A stretch of DNA of 64,000 nucleotides. Origin: an uncultured Chelatococcus sp. (GTDB taxonomy: Bacteria; Pseudomonadota; Alphaproteobacteria; Rhizobiales; Beijerinckiaceae). A program made the translations under genes and the position numbers. The stretch is taken from contig CALMIK010000078.1 in assembly GCA_937863995.1 (NCBI GenBank), forward strand, positions 19,691-83,690, read 5' to 3'. Within the stretch, counting starts at the first letter, position 1, and the number at the start of each line of letters is the position of its first letter. Positions 10,753 to 20,092 of the stretch are shown one piece after another. Below the pieces are notes generated by a model. That model ran no database searches. It was not told the origin of the DNA and was given only the letters and a program-made list of their open reading frames with translations.

Positions 10753-11691
10753 ATGATGATGATGAAGAAGCTGTTGCTGAGCGTCGCAATCACCGCGCTG
10801 TCGGCAGGTGTCGCACAGGCGAAGAACATTGGCCTCGCCATGTCGTTGTTCGACGACAATTTCCTGACGGTGCTGCGCCACAACATTCAGGACCATGCCA
10901 AGACCCTCGACGGCGTCAACGTGCAGGCTGAAGATGCACAGAGCGATATCTCCCGGCAGCAAAGCCAGGTCGAGAATTTTATCGCCTCCGGCGTTGACGG
11001 CATCATCATCATGCTCGTCGACGCGGATTCCGGTCCGGCTATCTCTGCTACGGCTGCGCGGGCGGGCGTGCCCCTCGTGTTCGTCAACATGGCGCCGACG
11101 GGCATCGACAAACTGCCGCCCAATCAGGCGTGGATTGGGTCGGACGAAATCCAGGCCGGCACGCTGCAGGCGCAGGAGGTTTGCCGGCGGCTCGGCGGCA
11201 AGGGCGACGCCGTCATTCTCATGGGGCAGCTCGGAACGACGGGGCAGCGCGGACGCACCAAGGCGGTGCACGACGTGCTGGCCACGGATGAATGCAAGGG
11301 CATCAAGATTCTGGATGAACAGTCCGGCAACTGGATGCGCACGCCGGGCATCGACATCACGACGAACTGGATCACGTCCGGGCTGAAGCCCGCCGCGGTG
11401 ATCGCCAACAACGACGAGATGGCGCTGGGCGCGATCCAGGCGCTGAAGGGCGCCCGCGTCCCTCTGGAAAGCGTCGTGATCGCGGGTGTCGACGCGACAC
11501 GCGACGGCCTTCTCGCCGTCCAGAACGGCGAGCTCGACCTGACGGTTTTTCAGAATGCCCGCCAGCAGGGCATCAGCGCCCTCGACGCCGTGCTCAAGCT
11601 CGCCAATGGCGAAAGCGTCGAACGGGAAAATTTCATCCCATTTGAACTCGTGACGTCCGACAACCTGCAGGACTACCTCAAGCGCAACTAG
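10753..11691 (+). CDS. sugar/inositol ABC transporter periplasmic binding protein
   Basis: Captures a sugar or cyclitol in the periplasm (ribose/inositol-type family 1 binding protein), 312 aa. A Sec signal peptide is present (KKLLLSVAITALSAG, cleavage after AQA, about residue 23). The mature start KNIGLAMSLFDDNFLTVLR resembles inositol-binding IbpA-type proteins. The start is ambiguous among four consecutive Met codons (10753, 10756, 10759, 10762); the GGGAGG at 10745-10750 is best spaced for 10756 or 10759. The ATPase and permease genes follow. The match of transporter type with iolG/iolD supports inositol or a related polyol as ligand. Confidence 0.88.
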   Translation: MMMMKKLLLSVAITALSAGVAQAKNIGLAMSLFDDNFLTVLRHNIQDHAKTLDGVNVQAEDAQSDISRQQSQVENFIASGVDGIIIMLVDADSGPAISATAARAGVPLVFVNMAPTGIDKLPPNQAWIGSDEIQAGTLQAQEVCRRLGGKGDAVILMGQLGTTGQRGRTKAVHDVLATDECKGIKILDEQSGNWMRTPGIDITTNWITSGLKPAAVIANNDEMALGAIQALKGARVPLESVVIAGVDATRDGLLAVQNGELDLTVFQNARQQGISALDAVLKLANGESVERENFIPFELVTSDNLQDYLKRN

Positions 11692-11700
11692 AGCACGTTT

Positions 11701-11724
11701 CGATCAAATGAAATCGTTTGATCG
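11701..11724. repeat. intergenic hairpin after binding-protein gene
   Basis: A perfect 8-bp inverted repeat CGATCAAA / TTTGATCG with an 8-base loop, just after the binding-protein stop. It may protect or attenuate the mRNA between binding protein and ATPase. The same interval (11692-12081) also holds two dispersed palindromic repeats and no gene. Confidence 0.6.
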
Positions 11725-11736
11725 AAAAGGAGCGTC

Positions 11737-11779
11737 TTAAAGCATTTCGATGTTTCGTTGAAACGCAAAAATGCTTTAA
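11737..11779 (+). repeat. dispersed palindromic repeat, type 1 copy 1
   Basis: A 43-bp palindrome with 11-bp perfect outer arms (TTAAAGCATTT / AAATGCTTTAA) and an inner GTTTC-GAAAC stem. A second copy lies at 62962-63004, 51 kb away. The flank after both copies is also alike (GAATTGACG versus GAGTTGACG). It resembles the short intergenic palindromes common in rhizobial genomes. Confidence 0.8.
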
Positions 11780-11805
11780 CTCGCTGAATTGACGCGTTTT
11801 TTTAC

Positions 11806-11840
11806 GCAAAGCGGTATCCGCTTTGCTTGAAAGCGCTTTA
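11806..11840 (+). repeat. dispersed palindromic repeat, type 2 copy 1
   Basis: A 35-bp element containing the perfect hairpin GCAAAGCGG-TAT-CCGCTTTGC. Its reverse complement matches 28494-28528 at 33 of 35 positions. It is intergenic, upstream of the ABC ATPase gene. Confidence 0.85.
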
Positions 11841-12081
11841 AAATAAAGGAGTTGAATCCCTTCATTTTGGGCACGGTGAAGGGATTTCGCGGCATCCGTC
11901 GATCCGACCTGATCGTCAAACGCCTCGGACCACCACCTCGGACCACTGTGCTGCGAGCAAGTTCCGGTTGACCGCAGGAAACCGTCCGACCGAGAATAAT
12001 ACGATAAAAATCAATAATATAAAGAATGCGGAGCCGTGTTCTCCAAGCCGGGTCCGTGCTTCAGGCGAGAGGAAGCAGTCC

Positions 12082-13617
12082 ATGATTTCGGAAAGAACGC
12101 TGGAAGCGGTGAGAACCTATACCCGGGGCAAGGGAGACGATCTACTGGTCGTCGAGGGCATCCGGAAGGAATTTCCGGGCGTCGTGGCGCTCGACGACGT
12201 GCAGTTCAAGCTGCGGCGCGGCTCCGTACATGCGCTGATGGGCGAGAACGGCGCCGGAAAATCGACGCTGATGAAGATCATCTCCGGCATTTACCAGCCG
12301 GACCGGGGCCGCATTACCCTGCGAGGGGAAGATGTCACGCTCGACTCGCCGCTGGCGGCGCTCGAACACGGCATTGCCATGATCCATCAGGAGCTCAACC
12401 TGATGCAGTTTATGACGGTCGCGGAAAATATCTGGATTCGCCGCGAGCCGAAGAACCGGTTCGGACTGATCGACCACGGCCGCATGACCCGCATGACCCG
12501 CGAGTTGTTCGAGCGGCTTCATATCAATATCGACCCCGACGTGGAGGTCCGCAAGCTGTCGGTCGCGGCGCGGCAGATGGTGGAGATCGCCAAGGCCGTC
12601 AGCTACGAGAGCGACGTGCTCATCATGGACGAGCCCACCAGCGCCCTGACGGAAACCGAGGTCGAGCACCTGTTCGACATCATCCGCAAGCTGCGCGGAC
12701 AGGGAAAGGGCATCGTCTACATCACGCACAAGATGAACGAGCTGTTCGAGATCGCGGACGAGTTCTCGGTCTTTCGTGACGGCGCCTATGTGGCGACGCA
12801 CGACAGCGCCGACGTCACGCGCGACGACATCATCAAGATGATGGTCGGGCGCGAGATCACCGACATGTTTCCCAAGGAAGCCGCCGAGATCGGCGATACC
12901 GTGCTTTCGGTGAACGGGCTGACGCTCGATGGCGTGTTTCATGACATCAGCTTCGACGTGCGAGCGGGGGAGATCCTCGGCGTTGCGGGCCTTGTCGGCT
13001 CGGGCCGCTCCAACGTGGCGGAGGCCCTGTTCGGCGTTACGCCGGCGACGTCCGGCAGCATTCGTATCAGAGGCAGGGAGACGGCCATCCGCAGCCCGCG
13101 CGACGCGATGCGCAACGGCATGGCCTTTCTCACGGAGGATCGCAAGGAAACCGGCTGCTTCCTGATCCTCAGCGTGCTCGAGAACATGCAGATCGCGGCC
13201 CTGCACAACGCGCATGTGCGCGGCGGCTTCGTCGATCAGACGGGCATCAACCGTCTCTGCGAGGAGATGAAGGACGTCCTGCGGATCAAGACGCCGGGTC
13301 TCCATGAGCGCATCGAGAACCTGTCCGGCGGCAACCAGCAGAAGGCGCTGATCGCCCGGTGGCTGCTGATCAAGCCCTCCATCCTTATTCTCGACGAACC
13401 AACGCGCGGTATCGACGTCGGCGCGAAGGCGGAGATTCACCGCCTTATCAGCCGGCTAGCGGGCCAGGGCGTCGCCATCATCATGATCAGCTCGGAGTTG
13501 CCGGAGGTGCTCGGCATGTCGGATCGCATCCTGGTGATGCATGCCGGACGCGCGACGGGGATCATCGACCGCGACGAGGCCGATCAGGTCAGGATCATGG
13601 AACTGGCGGCCAAATAG
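12082..13617 (+). CDS. sugar ABC transporter ATP-binding protein (two ABC domains, RbsA/MglA type)
   Basis: Energises uptake through the partner permease at the inner membrane. It is 511 aa from the ATG at 12082 (GAGAGGAAG ribosome-binding site); the frame extends to 11968 but that extension is low quality. Domain 1 has Walker [10 protein letters not shown] (54-62) and Walker [11 protein letters not shown]. Domain 2 has the degenerate Walker [10 protein letters not shown] and the signature LSGGNQQKA followed by [10 protein letters not shown], as is normal for this class in which only one site is fully active. The domain 1 signature is unusual ([14 protein letters not shown]). It belongs with the binding protein upstream and the permease 102 bp downstream. 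Confidence 0.93.
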   Translation: MISERTLEAVRTYTRGKGDDLLVVEGIRKEFPGVVALDDVQFKLRRGSVHALMGENGAGKSTLMKIISGIYQPDRGRITLRGEDVTLDSPLAALEHGIAMIHQELNLMQFMTVAENIWIRREPKNRFGLIDHGRMTRMTRELFERLHINIDPDVEVRKLSVAARQMVEIAKAVSYESDVLIMDEPTSALTETEVEHLFDIIRKLRGQGKGIVYITHKMNELFEIADEFSVFRDGAYVATHDSADVTRDDIIKMMVGREITDMFPKEAAEIGDTVLSVNGLTLDGVFHDISFDVRAGEILGVAGLVGSGRSNVAEALFGVTPATSGSIRIRGRETAIRSPRDAMRNGMAFLTEDRKETGCFLILSVLENMQIAALHNAHVRGGFVDQTGINRLCEEMKDVLRIKTPGLHERIENLSGGNQQKALIARWLLIKPSILILDEPTRGIDVGAKAEIHRLISRLAGQGVAIIMISSELPEVLGMSDRILVMHAGRATGIIDRDEADQVRIMELAAK

Positions 13618-13719
13618 CGCCGATGGCCATGAACCCGATTCATCGGCCATTGGCGAAGCCCGCGCGACGCCGCCCAAGAAGCCGAGCTAATAGCACAACA
13701 GGCAAAATCAGGGAGAGAA

Positions 13720-14745
13720 ATGGGAATGTCCATGCAACAGATTGATACGGCCGTCGTGGCCCCGGACCGCTCCCGAAGGCGCTTGCCGCCAGAGCTGAAC
13801 ATCCTGTCCGTGTTGCTGGGCGTGGCCCTGATCTTCGAGGTACTGGGCTGGATTCTGCAAGGACAGAGCTTTCTGCTGAACCCGCAGCGGCTGACAATCA
13901 TGATCCTGCAGGTAAGCGTGATCGGCATCATCGCCGTGGGCGTTACGCAGGTCATCATCACCGGCGGCATCGATCTGTCGTCGGGCTCCGTCGTTGCCAT
14001 GTCGGCAATGGTCTCGATGAGTTTCGCGCAGATCGCCACCGACCGTGCGATCTTTCCGGCGCTCACGGATCTGCCGGCGATCGTGCCCATCGTGATCGGG
14101 CTCACCTGCGGGTTGCTGGCCGGCCTCATCAACGGCGCGCTGATAGCCTACACGGGAATTCCACCGTTCATCGCCACGCTCGGCATGATGGTGACGGCGC
14201 GCGGCTTTGCTAAATGGTATACGAAGGGGCAGCCGATTTCCTTCCCGACATCCGAATTCGCAGCCATCGGCTCCGGGATATGGCCGGTCGTCATCTTTCT
14301 CACCGTCGCGGTGATATTTCATATCTGCCTTCGATATACGCGCTACGGCAAGTTCACCTATGCGATCGGCGCCAACCTGCAGGCGGCGCGCGTGTCCGGA
14401 ATCAACGTCAAGGCCCATCTGGTCAAGGTCTACGCCGTTGCCGGGCTGCTCGCGGGGCTCGCGGGCATCGTCACGGCGGCGCGCGCCCAAACAGCGCAGG
14501 CGGGTATGGGCATGATGTACGAGCTCGACGCCATCGCGGCAGCCGTCATCGGCGGCACGTCGCTTGCGGGGGGCGCAGGGCGCATTACTGGCACGGTGAT
14601 CGGCACGCTGATCCTGGGCCTCATGACGTCGGGCTTCACCTTCCTTCGAATCGACGCCTACTATCAAGAGATCGTCAAGGGCATCATTATCGTGGCGGCT
14701 GTCGTCGCGGACGTCCACCGTCAGAAGAAACGCTCGAAGGCTTGA
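13720..14745 (+). CDS. sugar/inositol ABC transporter permease (RbsC type)
   Basis: Inner-membrane channel subunit of the transporter, 341 aa, with about eight to ten hydrophobic segments. Family hallmarks are ITGGIDLSSGS in the third segment and the cytoplasmic coupling loop AAVIGGTSLAGGAGR. RBS GGGAGAG precedes the ATG at 13720. It is the last gene of the catabolic/uptake locus. The C-terminus ends in a basic tail (HRQKKRSKA). No second permease is present, so it probably forms a homodimer, as RbsC does. Confidence 0.92.
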   Translation: MGMSMQQIDTAVVAPDRSRRRLPPELNILSVLLGVALIFEVLGWILQGQSFLLNPQRLTIMILQVSVIGIIAVGVTQVIITGGIDLSSGSVVAMSAMVSMSFAQIATDRAIFPALTDLPAIVPIVIGLTCGLLAGLINGALIAYTGIPPFIATLGMMVTARGFAKWYTKGQPISFPTSEFAAIGSGIWPVVIFLTVAVIFHICLRYTRYGKFTYAIGANLQAARVSGINVKAHLVKVYAVAGLLAGLAGIVTAARAQTAQAGMGMMYELDAIAAAVIGGTSLAGGAGRITGTVIGTLILGLMTSGFTFLRIDAYYQEIVKGIIIVAAVVADVHRQKKRSKA

Positions 14746-15058
14746 CAAGTCCGGCCTGGGCAGCGGCCTTCCGGAGCGACAAGCGAGGAGGTGCGCTGCC
14801 CGACATAGTCTATTAACACCTTGTCGCGGGCGATATGTTCCTGCGGCATGGTCGGAGATAGTCGGCGCGCTAAACCGCGGAGCAGTTGCGGAAACGGCTG
14901 TAGCGGCCATCATGACAAATAAACGGCGCGCCGTCGCGCGGTGCGATATTGGCGAGCGGCGGGTGCCGTTCGCTGATGGTTGATGCGATCCGTCGGCTAC
15001 CCTATGTTTATCCGCGCCGAGGTATGATACCCCTATCAAGGATAACTGAGGGTATCAC
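14746..15058. other. intergenic region, no gene seen
   Basis: 313 bp between the transporter permease and the AAA ATPase. It holds a perfect 12-bp palindrome ACGGCGCGCCGT at 14923-14934 and the inverted repeat annotated separately at its right end. No convincing coding frame or RNA gene is visible. Confidence 0.6.
15025..15057 (+). promoter_or_regulatory. inverted repeat over the ribosome-binding site of the AAA ATPase gene
   Basis: TGATACCC (15025-15032) pairs perfectly with GGGTATCA (15050-15057). A smaller TATC-AAG-GATA stem is nested inside. The right arm contains the GAGGG Shine-Dalgarno sequence and abuts the ATG at 15059. In RNA it would hide the ribosome-binding site; as DNA it could be an operator for autorepression. 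Confidence 0.6.
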
Positions 15059-16171
15059 ATGAGCGACTTTATCGTTCCAAGGCCGGAAATGGCGCTCCGG
15101 ATCGCGGACATGCTTGTTCCCGATCCGATCTTGGGCTCGCTGTCGGGCCTGTTTCTTGCCGCGCCCCGCCGGACAGGGAAGAGCACATTCCTGCGCCGGG
15201 ATCTCGCGCCACTGCTTCGGCAACGGGGCAAGACCGTGCTCTATGTGGACCTTTGGGCGGACCGTTCCGTGGACCCGGCGAAGCTGATCGCCGATTGCAT
15301 CAAAGCCAGCATAGAGGAACATGCCGCCCCCATCCAGCGATTCCGGAAGTCATTGCCGGTGGACAAGCTTGGGGCGCTGGGCTTTTCGATCAGCTTCAAG
15401 ACGCCGGCGGAATTCTCGGGAACGCCGTCGGATGCGATGCAGCTTCTGGTCGCCGCGACGGGACAGGATGTCGTGTTGATCGTCGACGAGGCACAGCAGA
15501 CGCTCGAAACGAAAGCCGGGCTGGATGCGATGTTCGCACTGAAGGCGGCGCGGGACGCGGTCAACCAGGGGCAGGGGGAGCATCGCCTCTATCTGATCAT
15601 GACCGGATCGCATCGCGACAAGCTCGCGGCACTGGTCTATGACCAGAAATCGCCGTTCTTCGGCGCTCATGTCAGGGATTTCCCGCCGCTCGGCCGGGAA
15701 TACTCCATCGCCATTGCGGAGCGTATCAACGGGAACCTGGCGGAGCATCTGCATATCGGCGTCGACGAGATGGACAGGGCGTTCGATATCCTCGGGCGAA
15801 AGCCCGAGATGCTGCTCGATTGCCTGCGTGCACTGGTTCTCGTTGAGGGGAGAGGCCCGGACGCCCTGGAAGATATCGTCATGCGCAAGAAGGCGGAGGT
15901 GGAGGCGGCTCGCCGGGCCGAGATCCTGTCCCTCTCGAAGCTGCAACAGGCGCTGCTGCGCATGCTGGCCGCGGACGGGCAGGCTTTCTCGCCTTTCGCG
16001 GCGGCCTCGCGCGAGCGGCTGAGGGCGGCCAATGGAGGACGCGCGCCGGCGCAGGGCGCAATCCAGAAGGCGCTGGAGGTTCTGCGTGAGAAAGGTTTTG
16101 TCTGGCGCCCCGGCTATGGCGCATATGCTTTGGAAAACGCTGAAATCGCGGGTGCGCTCACGGAAGCGTAA
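15059..16171 (+). CDS. orphan AAA/P-loop ATPase with C-terminal winged-helix region
   Basis: Predicted cytoplasmic P-loop ATPase of 370 aa, function unknown. Walker A is APRRTGKSTF (35-44), Walker B is VVLIVDEAQQ (138-147), and a sensor-like segment follows at LIMTGSHRDKL. The last 80 residues (LSKLQQALLRMLAADG, ALEVLREKGFVWRPGYGAY) look like a winged helix, so this resembles the archaeal-type / STAND-like ATPases found in defence and toxin-antitoxin settings. It stands alone, with no obvious partner within 300 bp upstream. It is followed by a short degenerate stretch and a barstar-like gene on the other strand. The hairpin covering its ribosome-binding site suggests tight expression control. 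Role cannot be assigned. Confidence 0.75.
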   Translation: MSDFIVPRPEMALRIADMLVPDPILGSLSGLFLAAPRRTGKSTFLRRDLAPLLRQRGKTVLYVDLWADRSVDPAKLIADCIKASIEEHAAPIQRFRKSLPVDKLGALGFSISFKTPAEFSGTPSDAMQLLVAATGQDVVLIVDEAQQTLETKAGLDAMFALKAARDAVNQGQGEHRLYLIMTGSHRDKLAALVYDQKSPFFGAHVRDFPPLGREYSIAIAERINGNLAEHLHIGVDEMDRAFDILGRKPEMLLDCLRALVLVEGRGPDALEDIVMRKKAEVEAARRAEILSLSKLQQALLRMLAADGQAFSPFAAASRERLRAANGGRAPAQGAIQKALEVLREKGFVWRPGYGAYALENAEIAGALTEA

Positions 16172-16380
16172 CGATGGAAGCAGGGGCCTCCGGCTGTGCT
16201 CGAAATTGCCTTCTGGATCGGCATTTACCCCGGCATCGCCGAAACTTTCCGGCGCAGGATTGAGCGTCTGCCCGCCGCACTTGGTCATCCCGACGGCGCG
16301 CGTGACGCGGCCGACGCAGTCACCTTTGCCGATGTCGGTTTATGGCAGCGTGCCGGTCGCCATTCCGCCTTGCATCTGGC

Positions 16381-16788
16381 TCACGCGGAGATGAGTTTCA
16401 GGGACGCGTGGCTGGCGAAGATCTCAAGCACGATGTCGAAGAACGTCTGCCCGGACCCGTCCTCGAGCGCCTGCAACTGATCGGTGATCAGTTTCCGGTT
16501 GAAATGTTCCGGCCGGTCGAGTTTCTGCGAAAGCCAGTTGCGCGTGGCATCCAGCCCGAGGTCGTGCCGGCTCTTTTCGATGTTCGTCCAGTGCAGATAA
16601 ACAAGTCCGGCGCCCTTCGCCGCGCCATAGGCGCCATACAGCAGGTCATCCAGCGCATCGAGGCTATGGCCGAGCGCCCATTCCTCGTTTGCCATAAACA
16701 CCCGATTGATTTCCGCATAGAAACCCGGGATGTCGTCGAAGTGGGCGGCATCTATGGTCAGATGCACGACATCGCTTGCGTTCGTCAT
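16381..16788 (-). CDS. barstar-like ribonuclease inhibitor family protein
   Basis: Small acidic protein of 135 aa from the ATG at 16788, preceded by GGAGG; the frame is open further upstream (to 16980) but the Met at 16788 with its ribosome-binding site is preferred. The barstar fold signature is visible as IPGFYAEINRVF, then HSLDALDDLLYGAYG, then LVYLHWTNIEKSR. Classical barstar binds and blocks barnase-type RNases in the cytoplasm. No barnase gene is seen nearby, so it is an orphan immunity-like protein or has another partner. It lies 73 bp downstream of dnaE2 on the same strand and might be co-transcribed with the SOS cassette. Confidence 0.75.
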   Translation of the reverse strand: MTNASDVVHLTIDAAHFDDIPGFYAEINRVFMANEEWALGHSLDALDDLLYGAYGAAKGAGLVYLHWTNIEKSRHDLGLDATRNWLSQKLDRPEHFNRKLITDQLQALEDGSGQTFFDIVLEIFASHASLKLISA

Positions 16789-16861
16789 CGTCGCCTCCAG
16801 GCCTTGAGCATTGTTTTTCTTGCCGCGTCGTCTCAAGGCTTGCCCGGGCGCGCAGGCCACC

Positions 16862-19800
16862 TTATCGAAAATCCCGTGTCTTGACCGTGATCCCACGGTT
16901 GCGCGAGTCCGGCGATGGCGAACCGTGCCCGGATTCTTCCCCCCGGCCATGGGTGAGCGCAAATGTCTCGTCGCGCGCACCTACACTGGCAAGGTCGCGT
17001 GACAGGTCTGTGATCCGATAGGCGACGAGATGCACGACCTCGCCCTCGCGCTGGATGCGGCCCTGCACCGCGATCATACCGGCCGTAAGGATCGTCCTGC
17101 GGAGCTGTTCGAACACCTTTTTCCAGACGACGATATTGGCGATGCCGGATTCATCCTCCAGCGTGATGAACATCACGCCCTTGGCTGAGCCGGGGCGCTG
17201 GCGAACCAGAACGATACCGGCAGCCTCCAGCCAGCGGCGATCGCGCGCGCCCATTGCCTCGGTGCAGGTGACGATCCGGCGCCTTGCAAGATCGGCCCGC
17301 AGAAAGGCGACCGGATGCCGGCGCAGCGAGAGGCCGGTATGGGCATAGTCCTCAACCACCTCGCGCCCGGCAGCCATGGGCCGCAACGGGATGAAGGGCT
17401 CGATAACCTCCACTGCGGGGGAATCCTCGCGCGCGGACGCGGCCGCGAACAGTGGCAGTTCCTCGTCGCGCAGGCCCTTGATCGCCCAGAGCGCTTCGCG
17501 TCGCGCCAGGCCGAAGGCGGGACGGAAGCCATCGGCCTCGGCGAGATGAACCAGGGCGGCGACAGCTATGCCGGCCCGCCGCCAGAGATCCTCCAGCGAC
17601 GTGAAGGGCTCCTCGCTCCGCGCCGCGACGATGGCGGCGGCATGGGCATTGGATAGCCCCTTGGCCATGCGCAATCCGAGGCGGACCGCAAGGCGGGCCC
17701 CGTCGCCGCCCGGCTCCAGCGTGCAGTCCCATCTCGATGCATTGACGCAGATGGGCCGGACCTCGACGCCGTGGTCGCGAGCGTCACGCACGATCTGGGC
17801 GGGGGCGTAGAACCCCATCGGCTGGCTGTTCAACAGCGCCGCGCAGAAGGCGTCAGGGTGGTGGCATTTCAGCCAGGCCGAGGCATAGGCGAGCAATGCG
17901 AATGACGCGGCGTGGCTTTCGGGGAATCCGTAGGAGCCGAAGCCTTCCAACTGCCTGAAGGTTCGCTCGGCGAAGTCCCGCTCGTAGCCATTGGCGATCA
18001 TGCCGTCGATCAGTTTCTGGCCGAACTTCGAGACGCCGCCCGTGGTTTTGAAGGTTGCCATCGCCCGTCTGAGCTGGTCGGCCTCGCCGGGCGTAAAGCC
18101 GCCGCACGAGATGGCAATCCGCATGGCCTGTTCCTGGAACAAAGGCACGCCCAAAGTCTTTTTCAGCACTTTTTCCAGCTCGGGCTTTGGATATTCGACC
18201 TTTTCCTTTTTCTCCCGGCGGCGCAGGTAAGGATGAACCATGTCGCCTTGGATCGGGCCGGGCCGGACGATGGCGACCTGCACGACGAGATCGTAATAGG
18301 TGCGCGGTTTCAAACGCGGCAGCATCGACATCTGCGCCCTGGACTCGATTTGGAATGTGCCGAGCGTGTCGGCCTTGCAAATCATGTCGTAGGTGCGCGG
18401 GTCTTCGGTCGGGATCGTCGCCAGATCGAGCGCGATGCCCTTGTGCTCCGCAATGAGGTTGAGCCCCTTGCGGATGCAGGTCAGCATGCCGAGCGCCAGC
18501 ACGTCGACCTTCATGAAGCGCAGGGTGTCGATGTCGTCCTTGTCCCACTCGATGATCTGGCGATCCGCCATGGCCGCAGGCTCGATGGGCACGAGATCAT
18601 CCAGCCGGTCATGGGTCAGGACAAAGCCGCCGGGATGCTGCGACAGATGCCTCGGCGCCCCGCGAAGCTGCGCCGCCAGTTCGAGCGTCAGCCGCAGCCG
18701 CCGGTCCCCGGTGTTCAGGTTCAGCGCGCGCAGGTCCTGATCGGTGATGCCGTCGCTCCAACGACCCAACAGAGTGGACAGCGTCTGGATCAGGTCTTCG
18801 GGCAAGCCCATCGCCTTGCCGACATCGCGCAACGCGCCTTTGGAGCGATAGCGGGTGACGGTCGCTGTCAGCGCGGCGCGGTCGCGACCGTAATGATCGT
18901 AAACCCACTGGATGACTTCCTCGCGCCGTGTATGTTCGAAATCGACGTCTATGTCCGGCGGTTCCCGCCGCTCCTCGGAAATGAAACGTTCAAAGAGCAG
19001 GTCGTTGTGGCCGGGATCGATGGCGGTGATGCCCAGGACATAGCAGACGGCGCTGTTGGCGGCCGATCCTCTCCCCTGACAGAGGATGCCGCGGGACCGG
19101 GCAAAGCGGACGATGCTGTGGACGGTCAGGAAATACGGCGCGTAATCGAGCTTGCCGATCAGGCCCAGCTCATGGCGCAGTGTCGCCGCCACCTCGTCCG
19201 GGACGCCCTGAGGATAGCGCCCGGCCGCGCCTTCCCACGTCAGTTGCTCCAGCGTTTCCTGCGGGCTCAGCGCCGGATCGTCGCGCTCCTCGGGATATTG
19301 GTAGCGCAGCTCATCCAGCGAGAAACGGCAACGCTCAGCGATCTCCAGCGTGCGGGCCAGAGCCTCGGGCCAGCGGGCGAACAGGCGGTGCATCTCGGTC
19401 GCAGGCTTGAGGTAGCGGTCGGCATGGCGTTCGCGCCGAAAGCCAAGAGCCTCGATGGTGGTGTTGTGCCGGATCGCCGTCACCACGTCCTGCAACATGC
19501 GGCGGCCGGGTTCGTGGAACAGCACGTCGTTGGTCGCGACGGTCGACACCCCGAAGCGCTGCGCCAGTTGCGATAATTCCCACAGCCGCATCTGGTCGTT
19601 GGGCCGCCGGCGCAGGGTCAGCGCCAGATAGGCGCGGTCGCCGAAGGCATCGCGCAGCCGGCGCAGGCGCAACCCGCACTCGTCATCGGGCAGATCCGGC
19701 GCCATGACCACGATCAGCCCGTCGCCATAGGCAACGAGATCGGCCCATTCCAGATGACATTTGCCCTTGCCGGCCCGCCCCTTGCCGAGGGTCAGGAGGC

Positions 19801-20092
19801 GACACAGCCGCGACCATGCCGCGCGGTCGGTCGGATAGACCAGCACCGACATGCCGCAGGCAAGATCGAGCCGGCAGCCGGGGATCAGCCGCACCCCGGT
19901 CGCCTTGGCGGCCTCATGAGCGCGGACGATTCCCGCAAGCGTGTTGCGATCCGCCACCGCCAGCGCCTCGATCCCCATCAGGGCGGCGGCGGTGAACAGT
20001 TCCTCGGCCGAGGACGCGCCGCGCAGGAAGGAGAAGTGGCTCGTCACCTGCAATTCCGCGTAACGAAGGCCGTTCCGCTGAGCCCCCGTCAT
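16862..20092 (-). CDS. dnaE2: error-prone DNA polymerase III alpha subunit DnaE2 (ImuC)
   Basis: Translesion polymerase acting with ImuA and ImuB in damage-induced mutagenesis, 1076 aa, full length. The N-terminal PHP domain starts with [15 protein letters not shown] and has [12 protein letters not shown]. The polymerase palm carries catalytic acids in PDIDVDFEH and [11 protein letters not shown]; the fingers include the [14 protein letters not shown] segment. A C-terminal OB-fold is present ([19 protein letters not shown]). Its ATG overlaps the imuB stop by four bases (translational coupling). The whole cassette is expected to be LexA-controlled from the box at 22336. Confidence 0.96.
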   Translation of the reverse strand: MTGAQRNGLRYAELQVTSHFSFLRGASSAEELFTAAALMGIEALAVADRNTLAGIVRAHEAAKATGVRLIPGCRLDLACGMSVLVYPTDRAAWSRLCRLLTLGKGRAGKGKCHLEWADLVAYGDGLIVVMAPDLPDDECGLRLRRLRDAFGDRAYLALTLRRRPNDQMRLWELSQLAQRFGVSTVATNDVLFHEPGRRMLQDVVTAIRHNTTIEALGFRRERHADRYLKPATEMHRLFARWPEALARTLEIAERCRFSLDELRYQYPEERDDPALSPQETLEQLTWEGAAGRYPQGVPDEVAATLRHELGLIGKLDYAPYFLTVHSIVRFARSRGILCQGRGSAANSAVCYVLGITAIDPGHNDLLFERFISEERREPPDIDVDFEHTRREEVIQWVYDHYGRDRAALTATVTRYRSKGALRDVGKAMGLPEDLIQTLSTLLGRWSDGITDQDLRALNLNTGDRRLRLTLELAAQLRGAPRHLSQHPGGFVLTHDRLDDLVPIEPAAMADRQIIEWDKDDIDTLRFMKVDVLALGMLTCIRKGLNLIAEHKGIALDLATIPTEDPRTYDMICKADTLGTFQIESRAQMSMLPRLKPRTYYDLVVQVAIVRPGPIQGDMVHPYLRRREKKEKVEYPKPELEKVLKKTLGVPLFQEQAMRIAISCGGFTPGEADQLRRAMATFKTTGGVSKFGQKLIDGMIANGYERDFAERTFRQLEGFGSYGFPESHAASFALLAYASAWLKCHHPDAFCAALLNSQPMGFYAPAQIVRDARDHGVEVRPICVNASRWDCTLEPGGDGARLAVRLGLRMAKGLSNAHAAAIVAARSEEPFTSLEDLWRRAGIAVAALVHLAEADGFRPAFGLARREALWAIKGLRDEELPLFAAASAREDSPAVEVIEPFIPLRPMAAGREVVEDYAHTGLSLRRHPVAFLRADLARRRIVTCTEAMGARDRRWLEAAGIVLVRQRPGSAKGVMFITLEDESGIANIVVWKKVFEQLRRTILTAGMIAVQGRIQREGEVVHLVAYRITDLSRDLASVGARDETFALTHGRGEESGHGSPSPDSRNRGITVKTRDFR

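Noticed and set aside
10559..10756. 65-codon open frame before the binding-protein gene
   Set aside because: It begins within the operator element, has no ribosome-binding site and its peptide has no features of a leader or a known small protein.
17912..19576. 554-codon open frame on the plus strand
   Set aside because: Antisense to dnaE2; Arg/Gln/Gly-rich with no family features, as usual for high-GC shadows.
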